A stretch of DNA of 64,000 nt from a virus. Of the stretch, positions 1-7,841 are shown one piece after another. The position numbers were made by a program, and so were the translations under genes. The notes beneath the pieces were generated by a model. That model had not been told where the DNA came from. It was given only the letters and a program-made list of their open reading frames with translations, and did not search any database. Every line of letters starts with the position of its first letter. The first letter of the stretch is position 1. The DNA lies in the IMG/VR virus record IMGVR_UViG_3300022746_000016, positions 102,548 to 166,547 of that record; one strand, written 5' to 3'.

Positions 1-546
1 ATCATAATCGTCAAGCATGAGAGAAGTAGGCTCAATGTCAATAGCAGCAGTGTGTTTAAGATGCTGCATATAGAACCAAGTAGAATAACGCCCAAACTTG
101 TGAAGGTTTGTCTTAAGTACTCCCCAAAGTACATCAAAGTTTTGCTTAGAGCTACCCACATAGAACGATTCGAGTTTTTCACGTTGTGATCCATTTCCAA
201 TAAATTTCTGATATGATTCGAACATCACAGGTAGATGTCCCTTGTTCCACTTAGTGTCTGTCTGATAACGGAGACGTTTGTAGTTCTTAGAATTCCAGTC
301 AGTGATACGTCCAAGGTCAGCGAGTTCGTAGTCAGGGAATTCATTCTTCAACACCCATGCAGTTGGGAGTTGATACGTGTTTCCATATAGCCATGCAAGC
401 CAGATGCGTTCTTCATCGTTATGCTCATAGCGATCATTGAGATAGTTTGTAGCCCATACAGCTGGGTCACAATCATTATACTGTAATGACCAAGCATACC
501 AACGGATGAACGCTTCACGTCGGTTTTCTTTTAAGCGATAATCCAT
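1..546 (-). CDS. Amino acid:DNA transferase-like protein (AADT / aGPT-PPlase clade 2), 3' end outside window
   Basis: The first 182 residues are present; the C-terminus lies beyond the left edge. Visible blocks fit my recollection of the alpha-glutamyl/putrescinyl-thymine pyrophosphorylase clade 2 family, later called amino acid:DNA transferases: an EAFIRWYAW block near residue 11, WLAWLYGNTYQLPTAW at 49-64, YQTDTKW at 94-100, FGRYSTWFYMQHL at 151-163 and an acidic LMLDDYD at 176-182. Known members attach amino acids or amines to activated 5-hydroxymethyl-pyrimidine in phage DNA. The start ATG overlaps the stop of the GNAT gene (TAATG), so this is the last visible gene of a coupled operon with the dioxygenase. 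I infer that it adds the final side chain to a modified base. Family assignment is fairly confident; the substrate is unknown. Confidence 0.7.
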   Translation of the reverse strand, partial: MDYRLKENRREAFIRWYAWSLQYNDCDPAVWATNYLNDRYEHNDEERIWLAWLYGNTYQLPTAWVLKNEFPDYELADLGRITDWNSKNYKRLRYQTDTKWNKGHLPVMFESYQKFIGNGSQREKLESFYVGSSKQNFDVLWGVLKTNLHKFGRYSTWFYMQHLKHTAAIDIEPTSLMLDDYD

Positions 547-1187
547 TATTTCAAAAAGTCCTCAAGTGATGGTTGATCCATCAGTGCTTCTCTTAACCAA
601 GCCTTACCGACTGTATCAATAGCAGCTTGTGTCTTAGCTTTCTTCTTTTCGCCCCAAGTGTATGACTCTAAACCTTCAGCAAGGAATTGAGCACGAGCCT
701 TAGCTGGTGGTAATGCTTGAAGTGGGTTTACGATTGCGTTGTCTCTGTAGGCAATTTGTTCGGCACGTGTAGCGAATAGTGGCTGGTCTGAGCGGAGTGA
801 ACCAGTCGGGTCAACTGCCCAAAACACCAAACCATTCCGATTGTGCCAGCCGACACTTGAGGGAGTACAAGAGATTTTAAGTCGTTGGACTTTTCGTTCT
901 TCGACTGCGTACTTGATCCACGCGTCCCAGCACTTGGACGCATAGCCTTTACCTTCTTGCCCTTCGAGCGTGACGATTTCGTAGAGGTTGGCATATCCAT
1001 CCCGATTAAATGTAGCAAAGATTAGAGAGACAACTTCACCGTTGACTTCGTAAGCCATTGGCAGAGACTTATCGTAGTTATGGAAACGAGTCCACAATGA
1101 GTGTGCAGCCGATAAGAACTTGGTGTTCTTACCAGCTGGACTCGATCCGATAAGCTGTTGTACTTTGGTTGAGTTTACAAGAATCAT
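546..1187 (-). CDS. GNAT-family N-acetyltransferase in base-modification cassette
   Basis: A 213-residue protein with a GNAT core. The acetyl-CoA pyrophosphate loop is seen as EGQEGKGYAS at residues 75-84 (Q/RxxGxG/A type), followed by an amphipathic helix and a beta strand (VQRLKISCTP). The C-terminal 80 residues are basic and helical and match nothing I recognise. The gene is coupled on both sides: its ATG overlaps the amidotransferase stop (ATGA) and its stop overlaps the next start (TAATG). GNATs are known tailoring enzymes in phage DNA-hypermodification clusters, where they acylate an amino group on the base. This role is inferred from context; acetylation of a protein or small molecule is also possible. 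Confidence 0.75.
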   Translation of the reverse strand: MILVNSTKVQQLIGSSPAGKNTKFLSAAHSLWTRFHNYDKSLPMAYEVNGEVVSLIFATFNRDGYANLYEIVTLEGQEGKGYASKCWDAWIKYAVEERKVQRLKISCTPSSVGWHNRNGLVFWAVDPTGSLRSDQPLFATRAEQIAYRDNAIVNPLQALPPAKARAQFLAEGLESYTWGEKKKAKTQAAIDTVGKAWLREALMDQPSLEDFLK

Positions 1188-1870
1188 AATTGGTAATCTA
1201 CTGCACCTTCGATGTCTACTTTCTCGAGAGTATGAGACAAGTCAGCGTCGATAGTATGGTAGATGTTCATAGACAATGGAACAGTTGTATAGTTTAGGTT
1301 GGCGCGTTTAGCAACGTTAGCCGTAGAAGTAATTATACATCCGTCATCCAAAACTGTCAAATATAATGGTCGCTTACCATTGCGGTATGTGCGCAGTGTT
1401 CTGTCTGTGTGTAATTCACAAACAGCAAGGCTTGCATCTTTCCAGTGCTCTAGTGGGCTGTAGTCAGCGAGTGAACGGAGTAATAGTTCGGTGTCGTTCT
1501 TACCATCGCATGCGTATCCGTGCAAGACTTCCCAATCAGCAGGATCGTGCTGAGTAATAACACCATTATGGACAATTGATGTTGATTCATTTGCTATCGG
1601 TTGGTTATACAATAAATCGCTAGTACTATATCTGCAGTGACCAATAAGGTAAAGAGTACCATCGTCATCAACCATCTCCTCTAAATCATCTAGTTTTCTG
1701 AATTCATCCGCTGGGACTGGTTCTTTAAAAGTATGGATTACCCCACCTTTGAGGTAGGATAATCCAGTCGCATGCAGTCCACGAATACGAGATTCGTGGA
1801 ATACATTTCTAATCATATCAAAGTGGGTTGCTGTGGGTTTTTGAATCACAGCACCGATAACAGCACACAT
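1184..1870 (-). CDS. Class II (Ntn-type) glutamine amidotransferase
   Basis: A 228-residue stand-alone glutaminase domain. The N-terminus MCAVIG puts the nucleophilic Cys at position 2, exposed after Met removal. Other family marks are RG at 30-31, GHCRYST at 77-83 (glutamine binding), HNGV at 101-104 (oxyanion hole) and D116-T-E. Such domains hydrolyse glutamine and pass ammonia to a partner synthase, but no synthase domain is fused here, so the acceptor must be another protein. The gene sits between the TET/JBP dioxygenase and GNAT genes with overlapping junctions (TAATG and ATGA). I infer that it supplies nitrogen for amination of an oxidised DNA base. A general nucleotide-metabolism role cannot be excluded. 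Confidence 0.85.
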   Translation of the reverse strand: MCAVIGAVIQKPTATHFDMIRNVFHESRIRGLHATGLSYLKGGVIHTFKEPVPADEFRKLDDLEEMVDDDGTLYLIGHCRYSTSDLLYNQPIANESTSIVHNGVITQHDPADWEVLHGYACDGKNDTELLLRSLADYSPLEHWKDASLAVCELHTDRTLRTYRNGKRPLYLTVLDDGCIITSTANVAKRANLNYTTVPLSMNIYHTIDADLSHTLEKVDIEGAVDYQL

Positions 1871-3240
1871 TAAAAGAAACTTTCTAAGTCGTTGGACTTG
1901 ATAGACTGTGGATGATACTTGTGCAATTCTTCAGTACCAAGTTTACGTTCTAGGTAATCATACCACTCTTTGTCTTCCCACATACCTTGACTCACACCAT
2001 TCCACAAGTGACGAGCAGAGCCATCTTCATTCTTATGACCTGGATGTTCTTTATCAAGACGACGAGATTCAACATATTCATAACGACAATCTTCGTATGC
2101 CTTAGAACCTAACTCAAGCATCTTCTCACGGAAATAGCATACCAAAGAAATACGCTCGGCAGATTCGTCTTCAAGAACAATCGGAGTATTTCCATGCATA
2201 ACTTCGTGGTTGTTGATCAAGAGTAAGTCACCTGGACGCACGTTCACAGCAACACGATACTCAGGAGCGATCAAATATCCACCAGAGTATTTACCATTGT
2301 TGGAAAGAACCAACAGGTTAGATAAACCAGTCTGCAAGTCACCAGCATCGTAGTGAGCAGCAGTTCTGAATGTCTTGTTCACAGTGATTGTAGTGAATGG
2401 AGTCCCTGGAACTAAGAAGCCTTGATCAATTTTCTTGGCAGCTTCCATCTGGTTGTTGTAACGCCATGGGAGCAAGTCCTTGAAACCTTTAGCAAGAGTC
2501 TGTAGGAATGGGAATGCCATCGCAAACTTTTCTGGTTCACGTTGAGTGTAAGATGTTGCACGACCATAAGGGATTCGTGGATAACGATCGAACCAACCAG
2601 CGATACCAGAGAACACACCATTGGCGTAAGTAGTGGAACACACATACTTCTTAACGATTCGATCTGCTTCTGCTTTCATCTCATCATTTGAGAGTTTCTT
2701 AGTTGCATCAACCCAAGTTTCGAAGTCGAAGCCATCTTTCTTAACTGCTTGGATACCCCAAACGTTGTTACGTGTAGATGGTTGTTCTTTCTTACCTTTG
2801 TGCGATGCACGGATCTCTTCAATTGGATCTTCACCAAACAAGTTGGCAGATGGATTAGAGAAATAGTCGATGACATCGTACTCGTACTCAGTAACCCACT
2901 CACGATTACCTAGCTTCTCGCCACGTGGACCAGCAGCCATACCACGGTTCTGTGTCTCTACTGCAGCTTCACGCAGACCAGCATAAGCTGCGTCTTGTTG
3001 TTCTTTACTGAAGTAGTTCTTACGGAACTTAAATGCGATGCGCAGTTCGTCAGTACCCTTGTCACAAGATGAGCAGTCTCTTCCAGTACCACACTCAGCT
3101 TGAGTTGCAATGTCACAGTTAGCTGGCATATAAACGTCAGCGTCTTCATCAACCAAAATGTCGTAATGTGATTCATCTAGGAATTGACCCTCAAGATGAG
3201 CGCAGTCATATTTTCTTTCTGCTACAATTACTTTAACCAT
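1870..3240 (-). CDS. TET/JBP-family Fe(II)/2-oxoglutarate dioxygenase, DNA base oxidation
   Basis: A 456-residue protein whose C-terminal half has the TET/JBP-type double-stranded beta-helix: HYD at 296-298, a distal HEVMHGN at 335-341 (H339 the likely ligand) and R353 for 2-oxoglutarate, within strands YRVAVNVRPGDLL and RISLVCYFRE close to JBP sequences. JBP hydroxylates thymine in DNA and TET oxidises 5-methylcytosine. No C5-methyltransferase or thymidylate synthase is in the window, so the target base is open. Cysteines 42, 50, 56 and 59 may bind metal. I chose the ATG at 3240 because AAGGAG lies 7 bases upstream; a longer frame would run into gp41. The stop overlaps the amidotransferase start. 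Family assignment is strong. Confidence 0.85.
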   Translation of the reverse strand: MVKVIVAERKYDCAHLEGQFLDESHYDILVDEDADVYMPANCDIATQAECGTGRDCSSCDKGTDELRIAFKFRKNYFSKEQQDAAYAGLREAAVETQNRGMAAGPRGEKLGNREWVTEYEYDVIDYFSNPSANLFGEDPIEEIRASHKGKKEQPSTRNNVWGIQAVKKDGFDFETWVDATKKLSNDEMKAEADRIVKKYVCSTTYANGVFSGIAGWFDRYPRIPYGRATSYTQREPEKFAMAFPFLQTLAKGFKDLLPWRYNNQMEAAKKIDQGFLVPGTPFTTITVNKTFRTAAHYDAGDLQTGLSNLLVLSNNGKYSGGYLIAPEYRVAVNVRPGDLLLINNHEVMHGNTPIVLEDESAERISLVCYFREKMLELGSKAYEDCRYEYVESRRLDKEHPGHKNEDGSARHLWNGVSQGMWEDKEWYDYLERKLGTEELHKYHPQSIKSNDLESFF

Positions 3241-3251
3241 TTCTCTTCTCC

Positions 3252-4646
3252 TTAAAATTTCCAACCGTCAAAACTCTCAGCCTTAGCACGTTGACCAAAA
3301 TCACTCTTATCAAACATCGGAACATCATCCTTCTTATGACCAGCGTCCATCAAACCTTCTTGTGCGGATGCTTCCACATCGTAAAGTTTCATCTTAGCTC
3401 GATCAACTCCGATAACAAATCGTTTGTAAAAACCTGGATCGTTGTAACGATTCTTGAGTTGTTTAACGATAATCTGATTCAACTGCTCTAATTCTTCATT
3501 ACTTACCAACGCAAACATAAAGTCAGCAGTGGCAGGTAGACCGAAAGATTCTGAGGTATCTTCCAGCCCTGGATCGCTGTTTGTATAACCTGAACGAGTA
3601 GTCTGAGTAGCCGATACGATCGGTACGTTATACTCAACTGCAAGACCACGTAACTCTTCAGCAATTGCCTTAATATATGTATAAGAGTTAACTGAGCCAC
3701 CTTGCTTCATTCGTTGAGAAGCACAGATGTTCAAATAGTCAATCATAATGATATCGGGTTTAAACTCACGCTTCAACTTTAACTCTTCCAACAAGGCTCT
3801 GAAGTGTCCAGCATGGGCACCAGCAGTCGGGTATTCTTTGATGATCAACTTACCTTGAGTCTTCTTGGCCAACTTAGCCAGTCGTGATTCGTAGATATCC
3901 TTGTCAATCACTTTCAATTCGTCCATGGTCAGGTTAAGAAGGTTCGCGTCAATACGTTCGGCGATACGTTCTTCAGCCATCTCCATTGTTATGTATAAAA
4001 CATTTTTACCAGCACTTAGAGCACCAGCAGCAACGTGACACATAAACAGAGACTTACCAACACCAGTACCAGCTAGGACGATATTGAGAGTTTTCTTGGA
4101 CAGACCACCCTTGGTAATCTTGTTGAACATCTCAAGGTCGAAAGCAACCTTCTCTTCAACACGATGATAAAACTCATAGCGAGAGTCAGCGTCATCAAGA
4201 TAATCGTGACCAACATGATTATCAAATGAAACGGCAAGAGCATCAGAGAGAATAGATGGGATTGAATCAGTAGTGAACGTCTTGTCCCGACCTTCTTGGA
4301 TTCGGATGGAGGTAAGGATTGCATTATACACCGCCTTGTCTTTACAAAACTTCTCTGTGTTGGTAAGCAACCAGTCTTCATTGATTGGTGCATCAACAAG
4401 CGTATCAATAAACGAACTGACTTCAACAAGTTCTTTTTCGTTGATGTCAGTTCGGTTACTTACCTCGATTGCCAGAATCTCTTTTGTTACTGGCTTGTTA
4501 TACTTCGTGAAGAATTCTGAAATCTCGTTGATAATGATCGACTCTTTTCTGTCGATAAAATACTCACGCTTCAAAAACGGAATTACTTTTCGGCAGTAGT
4601 TCTCATCATAAATCAGTCTGCTCAGAATCTGTTGTTCTAATCTCAT
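3252..4646 (-). CDS. 41: Replicative DNA helicase, T4 gp41 (DnaB-like)
   Basis: A 464-residue RecA-fold hexameric helicase that unwinds the fork 5'-3' and recruits primase. Walker A is GTGVGKS at 193-199, Walker B the PDIIMIDYLN segment, and a Q/R-rich sensor region follows (SATQTTRSG). The N-terminal 150 residues are helical as in gp41. The ATG at 4646 is preceded by a TTG that could also start translation; the upstream signal is only a G-rich AGGCGGGG. The gene overlaps the 110-residue protein upstream by 41 bases and precedes the base-modification cassette by 11 bases. Helicase and DNA-modification enzymes are therefore probably made from one message. Confidence 0.95.
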   Translation of the reverse strand: MRLEQQILSRLIYDENYCRKVIPFLKREYFIDRKESIIINEISEFFTKYNKPVTKEILAIEVSNRTDINEKELVEVSSFIDTLVDAPINEDWLLTNTEKFCKDKAVYNAILTSIRIQEGRDKTFTTDSIPSILSDALAVSFDNHVGHDYLDDADSRYEFYHRVEEKVAFDLEMFNKITKGGLSKKTLNIVLAGTGVGKSLFMCHVAAGALSAGKNVLYITMEMAEERIAERIDANLLNLTMDELKVIDKDIYESRLAKLAKKTQGKLIIKEYPTAGAHAGHFRALLEELKLKREFKPDIIMIDYLNICASQRMKQGGSVNSYTYIKAIAEELRGLAVEYNVPIVSATQTTRSGYTNSDPGLEDTSESFGLPATADFMFALVSNEELEQLNQIIVKQLKNRYNDPGFYKRFVIGVDRAKMKLYDVEASAQEGLMDAGHKKDDVPMFDKSDFGQRAKAESFDGWKF

Positions 4647-4938
4647 CAACCCCGCCTGTGTAGGAAATACTATTCTTTTGTAACTGGTCCATAATTATAA
4701 ATTGGAGCAAGTCACCGAGATAGTGCTCTAGTTCTTCTTTGATATAAGTGACACCTGCATCTTCATGCACCTCATAATCGAAATGCATTTTGCAGGTGTC
4801 ACCGTCTTCATCAAAGCTAACCGCACCGTAAGAGAAGATTATACCTGAGTATTCACCTTCTGTCAACTTGATTCGGTCTTGTTCGCCACTGCGACTCTCC
4901 AAGACTACGAATGGTGGTTTAGCTAGATGGTCACTCAT
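4606..4938 (-). CDS. Small conserved protein between uvsX and 41
   Basis: A 110-residue acidic protein of unknown function. It begins with MSDHLAKPPFVVLESRSG and has alternating hydrophobic strands (IIFSYGAVSF, CKMHFDYEV) followed by a helix (YIKEELEHYLGDLLQFIIMDQL), which suggests a small alpha/beta fold. It overlaps uvsX by 8 bases and gp41 by 41 bases, so translation is coupled to recombination and helicase genes. I recall unnamed proteins of this size at this place in other aquatic T4-like phages, but I cannot assign an activity. The frame is supported by the tight packing and by the lack of any alternative frame. Confidence 0.8.
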   Translation of the reverse strand: MSDHLAKPPFVVLESRSGEQDRIKLTEGEYSGIIFSYGAVSFDEDGDTCKMHFDYEVHEDAGVTYIKEELEHYLGDLLQFIIMDQLQKNSISYTGGVDEIRTTDSEQTDL

Positions 4939-6001
4939 CGAATTCCAATTCCTCTAAGGCTTTGTCTAGATCGTCAGATTGAATCATATCAGATTGACCC
5001 ATAGAGTATTTGTTCTTGATGTAATCATAGAACGACTTCTGAGTCAACAGAGGCATCCAGAACTCTTTGGTATCTGTATCCTTGAGACGATACTTCTTGT
5101 CTTCAACAACACCAGTCTCTTGGTTTACTTGCGAATACCAACCATTGCTAGGCTTGATAACGTGTCCTGATTCGAGTGCAACATCAAGCAGACCAGACCA
5201 CTTGCTAATACCGCCATCGAAAGATACACTGACAGGGATTTTAGATTTTTCTTTAACATAACGACTTTTCTCTACGTTGATAATGAAGTTGTAACCGATA
5301 ACTTCAGTACCTTCTTTTTCTTGCTGACGACCAAGAATGAAGATGTTGTCGGCAGAGTAGTAAGAACCAGTACCACCACCAACGATATCCTTTGGATATA
5401 AACCAATTTCTTTGTAGGTGTGGTTCACTACAACCATCGGGATGTCTTTGATAGACAAGTGAGGTGTGACCATGCGGAATAAAGACTTCATCTGTTTAGC
5501 ACGAGACATATCGGCAACAGACTTGCCATCCAAAGCATCTTCAACTTCTTTCTTAGAAGCCAAGTTACCGATTGAGTCAATAACAATCATCAGACGATCT
5601 CCACGATCTACGTTCTGAAGCTGTTGCATGATGTCGAACTTCAATTGTTCTACGTCAGTAATAGGTGTATGGAGAACACGGTTAGTATCAATACCAAAGG
5701 AATCAAAGTAAGACTGTGGAGTACCGAATTCAGAGTCATAGAACAACAGAGCAGCGTCTGGATATTTGTCAAGGTAAGACTTGGCCATCAGCAAACTGAA
5801 TGCGGTCTTAAAGTGTTTAGATGGACCAGCCCACATTGTAAGCCCTGGAGTTAGACCACCATCAAGACGACCAGATAAGGCAACGTTGATGATTGGAATA
5901 GAAGTAGGAATCATATCCTTCTTAGTGAAGAACTTAGATACGTTAAGGACTGCAGAGTCCTTAATCGTAGTGTTCTTCTTGATTTTATCAAGAATGCTCA
6001 T
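4931..6001 (-). CDS. uvsX: UvsX, RecA-like recombinase
   Basis: A 356-residue RecA/Rad51-type strand-exchange ATPase. Walker A is GPSKHFKT at 59-66, the GPSKxxKT form of T4 UvsX. Walker B lies in RLMIVIDSIGNL, and the glycine-rich IVGGGTGSYYSADN segment matches the DNA-binding L2 region. The acidic C-terminus (QSDDLDKALEELEFDE) is usual. It forms filaments on ssDNA with UvsY and gp32 to start recombination-dependent replication; UvsY is encoded at 35971. The 110-residue protein overlaps its 3' end. The unit is probably read from the promoter at 6663-6691. Confidence 0.96.
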   Translation of the reverse strand: MSILDKIKKNTTIKDSAVLNVSKFFTKKDMIPTSIPIINVALSGRLDGGLTPGLTMWAGPSKHFKTAFSLLMAKSYLDKYPDAALLFYDSEFGTPQSYFDSFGIDTNRVLHTPITDVEQLKFDIMQQLQNVDRGDRLMIVIDSIGNLASKKEVEDALDGKSVADMSRAKQMKSLFRMVTPHLSIKDIPMVVVNHTYKEIGLYPKDIVGGGTGSYYSADNIFILGRQQEKEGTEVIGYNFIINVEKSRYVKEKSKIPVSVSFDGGISKWSGLLDVALESGHVIKPSNGWYSQVNQETGVVEDKKYRLKDTDTKEFWMPLLTQKSFYDYIKNKYSMGQSDMIQSDDLDKALEELEFDE

Positions 6002-6009
6002 TATTATCC

Positions 6010-6369
6010 TTACAGAGATTTATACAAGGCAGATTGTGCCACGAATTGTTGCTTCCAACCCCACTCGTCGAGAACCAACTGATTAAAGATGTGTTCTTCG
6101 ACTTCGATGATTTCTTCAACCGATAACTCAAGCATACGAATCGCTCGGCTGTAGTTGTCAGCGTAATTCTGTGGGCTTTGTGGAAGATTTTTAATCTTAC
6201 GAATCTGTTCTAATTCGCCAGTGTTGGCCAACTTCAGATTCGTTTTAGCAAGTTTCACAACTGCGAGTTTGTAATCTGCTACAGCTTCATCATAATCAGC
6301 CACATGCTTGGTGGCATTTTCTTTCACGATCTTGAGCAACTCAAGACGATTCATCTTTACACTATTCAT
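6010..6369 (-). CDS. Helical protein of unknown function
   Basis: A 119-residue protein made mostly of helix: MNSVKMNRLELLKIVKEN, then a Lys/Ala-rich stretch (YDEAVADYKLAVVKLAKTN) with heptad-like spacing, and a second helical part (AIRMLELSVEEIIEVEEHIFNQL). I put the start at 6369 because AAGGA lies five bases before that ATG; an upstream start would add eight residues with no signal. It sits between thioredoxin and uvsX in the same direction. I do not recognise a family. A structural or partner-binding role is compatible with the coiled-coil character. Confidence 0.75.
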   Translation of the reverse strand: MNSVKMNRLELLKIVKENATKHVADYDEAVADYKLAVVKLAKTNLKLANTGELEQIRKIKNLPQSPQNYADNYSRAIRMLELSVEEIIEVEEHIFNQLVLDEWGWKQQFVAQSALYKSL

Positions 6370-6393
6370 AACATTCCTTAATGGGTCACGCAT

Positions 6394-6642
6394 TTATTTC
6401 AACCATTCCAATAGTTGGGCTTCATTCATCAAACCTACATGGCGTTTGATTTCATTCTCTTGGTCATCAACTAAAATCATAGTTGGTACAGAACGAACTT
6501 TGAACTCTTGAGAAAGCATAATGTTCTCGTCAATGTTCACGTCTTCGATAGGAATTGTAATCTTATCGGCTGCGCCTTTAACAACCATACTGAGTCCTTT
6601 ACATGGACCACACCATTCGGCATAAAATTTAAAAACTTTCAT
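6394..6642 (-). CDS. Thioredoxin
   Basis: An 82-residue minimal thioredoxin with the active site WCGPC at residues 10-14, the cis-Pro segment VPTMILV and a typical beta-alpha end (GLMNEAQLLEWLK). It reduces disulfides in the cytoplasm. In phages it may serve ribonucleotide reductase or act as a polymerase partner, but neither is shown here. It is the first gene after the promoter at 6663-6691 and has AGGAGA just before its ATG. The length is below the 105-110 residues of cellular thioredoxins and close to phage glutaredoxin-like forms. Confidence 0.92.
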   Translation of the reverse strand: MKVFKFYAEWCGPCKGLSMVVKGAADKITIPIEDVNIDENIMLSQEFKVRSVPTMILVDDQENEIKRHVGLMNEAQLLEWLK

Positions 6643-6662
6643 AACTTATCTCCTAAAAATAT

Positions 6663-6691
6663 ATTATACACTATCACCGTATGCAAGGCAA
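6663..6691 (-). promoter_or_regulatory. Sigma70-like promoter for thioredoxin-uvsX-41-modification operon
   Basis: On the minus strand, TTGCCT (6691-6686), a 17-base spacer and a perfect TATAAT (6668-6663) lie just after the sulfotransferase stop. The start codon of thioredoxin is 21 bases below the -10 box. The same TTGCCT -35 and 17-base spacing recur at 14914-14942 and 29126-29154. Confidence 0.75.
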
Positions 6692-7270
6692 TTATAATTC
6701 GTAACCAAACTGTTCAAAATCTTTCTTGTAGTAAAGACGAACCATATCTCTAGTCTCATCATCCCATTCAACCTTTTGTTTCGGATGGGAGTTGACTGTT
6801 TGTAACTTAACACCAAGACGACTTTCCAGAGGCTCCAAGTTTTCATACTTGAATATCTCAATCGGATAATCGCAGTCAATGAACATACTCTGAGTTCGGC
6901 TGATGCTGTCTGTAGAATTCTTAGTTCGATTAAACAGCACGTACTTTAACCATGGCTTGAAATCAAAATTCATATATGCCACGTAGTCTTGGTAGTCAGC
7001 TTTCTTCTGTTGTAAAGAATATGTATCATAGTAATCTTTGTACATAATCCTAGAGTAAGAAAAGATAGACTCGACTCTGTCGTATGGGTTTCTTGCAATA
7101 CAAAAAGAGAAGTCGGGTTTATACTTATGATACTCGCAACGATTAACCAAAGTAGATAAGAAATGGTGATTGTTCATCCACTTCTGATAGTTGATGTCTG
7201 GACTATCAATCATAGCATGGCGGACAGCAGAGCCAGCATTCTTAGGTATATGTAAAAATAGAACGTTCAT
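6692..7270 (-). CDS. Sulfotransferase-family protein, copy 1
   Basis: A 192-residue protein. HIPKNAGS at 7-14 matches the 5'-phosphosulfate loop of PAPS-dependent sulfotransferases, and RNPYDR at 60-65 the 3'-phosphate site. Such enzymes move sulfate from PAPS to a hydroxyl or amine on sugars, tyrosines or small molecules. The ATG overlaps the stop of the 2OG oxygenase upstream (ATGA), so hydroxylation followed by sulfation is a plausible pair. A paralogue at 16330-16920 shares the ends of the fold (DDExRxMVRxYxKxDFExFGYE). The length is short for cellular enzymes. The substrate is unknown. Confidence 0.82.
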   Translation of the reverse strand: MNVLFLHIPKNAGSAVRHAMIDSPDINYQKWMNNHHFLSTLVNRCEYHKYKPDFSFCIARNPYDRVESIFSYSRIMYKDYYDTYSLQQKKADYQDYVAYMNFDFKPWLKYVLFNRTKNSTDSISRTQSMFIDCDYPIEIFKYENLEPLESRLGVKLQTVNSHPKQKVEWDDETRDMVRLYYKKDFEQFGYEL

Positions 7271-7806
7271 TTCTTATGTGGTACGTCAAATACAAAGGTT
7301 ACACGAACACAGTCGCCTATGTTCTTAGTCCCATGGGGTAGTTTATTGTTGAACCATAGCAGGGTTCCAGGTTCTACCGTAACAGATTCATCTCCCACTG
7401 TGTATATGTATCTGCCTTGGATGGACAGATGATAGCGGTCTCTAGTTTGGTAGTAACTTCCAATATCAATGTGCGTTCCAACTTCTCCACCAACTGGCAG
7501 AGATAGGAAACCACATCGACTGACTTTCTTAAAGTGTCGCTTAACGAAGCCAATGACTTCTGTGTGGTGTTGAATAGCTGGAGTTGGAATACAATACTCT
7601 GTGTCTCCAACGTACTGGTCTATATGTTCAACACCACCCATCACAAGCTGCAATACACCAGCTTGAACTTCGGGGAATCCATATGAGAGCATGGACTTAA
7701 CTCCATCTACTCTTTTCTGAACTCCCCAGTCCTCTGGGTATTTTTCTAACTGTGCCAAAATCTTTGACACATTTAAACCAGTCTTAATGATTCTAATGTT
7801 CTTCAT
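7267..7806 (-). CDS. 2OG-Fe(II) oxygenase, Asp/Asn beta-hydroxylase-like
   Basis: A 179-residue cupin-fold oxygenase. The iron site is H112-I-D114 and H158, with R168 for 2-oxoglutarate. The segment RYHLSIQGRYIYTVGDESVTVEPGTLLWFNNKLPHGTKN has the spacing of the aspartyl/asparaginyl beta-hydroxylase family, split here by the short loop between strands. It would hydroxylate a protein side chain or small molecule using Fe(II), O2 and 2-oxoglutarate. Its stop overlaps the start of sulfotransferase copy 1 (ATGA). Its own ribosome site is weak (GGATTACT), and its 5' end faces the divergent GIY-YIG gene at 7842. Confidence 0.8.
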   Translation of the reverse strand: MKNIRIIKTGLNVSKILAQLEKYPEDWGVQKRVDGVKSMLSYGFPEVQAGVLQLVMGGVEHIDQYVGDTEYCIPTPAIQHHTEVIGFVKRHFKKVSRCGFLSLPVGGEVGTHIDIGSYYQTRDRYHLSIQGRYIYTVGDESVTVEPGTLLWFNNKLPHGTKNIGDCVRVTFVFDVPHKK

Positions 7807-7841
7807 AGTAATCCAAAAAGGTTAAATTCCTATATACTTAT

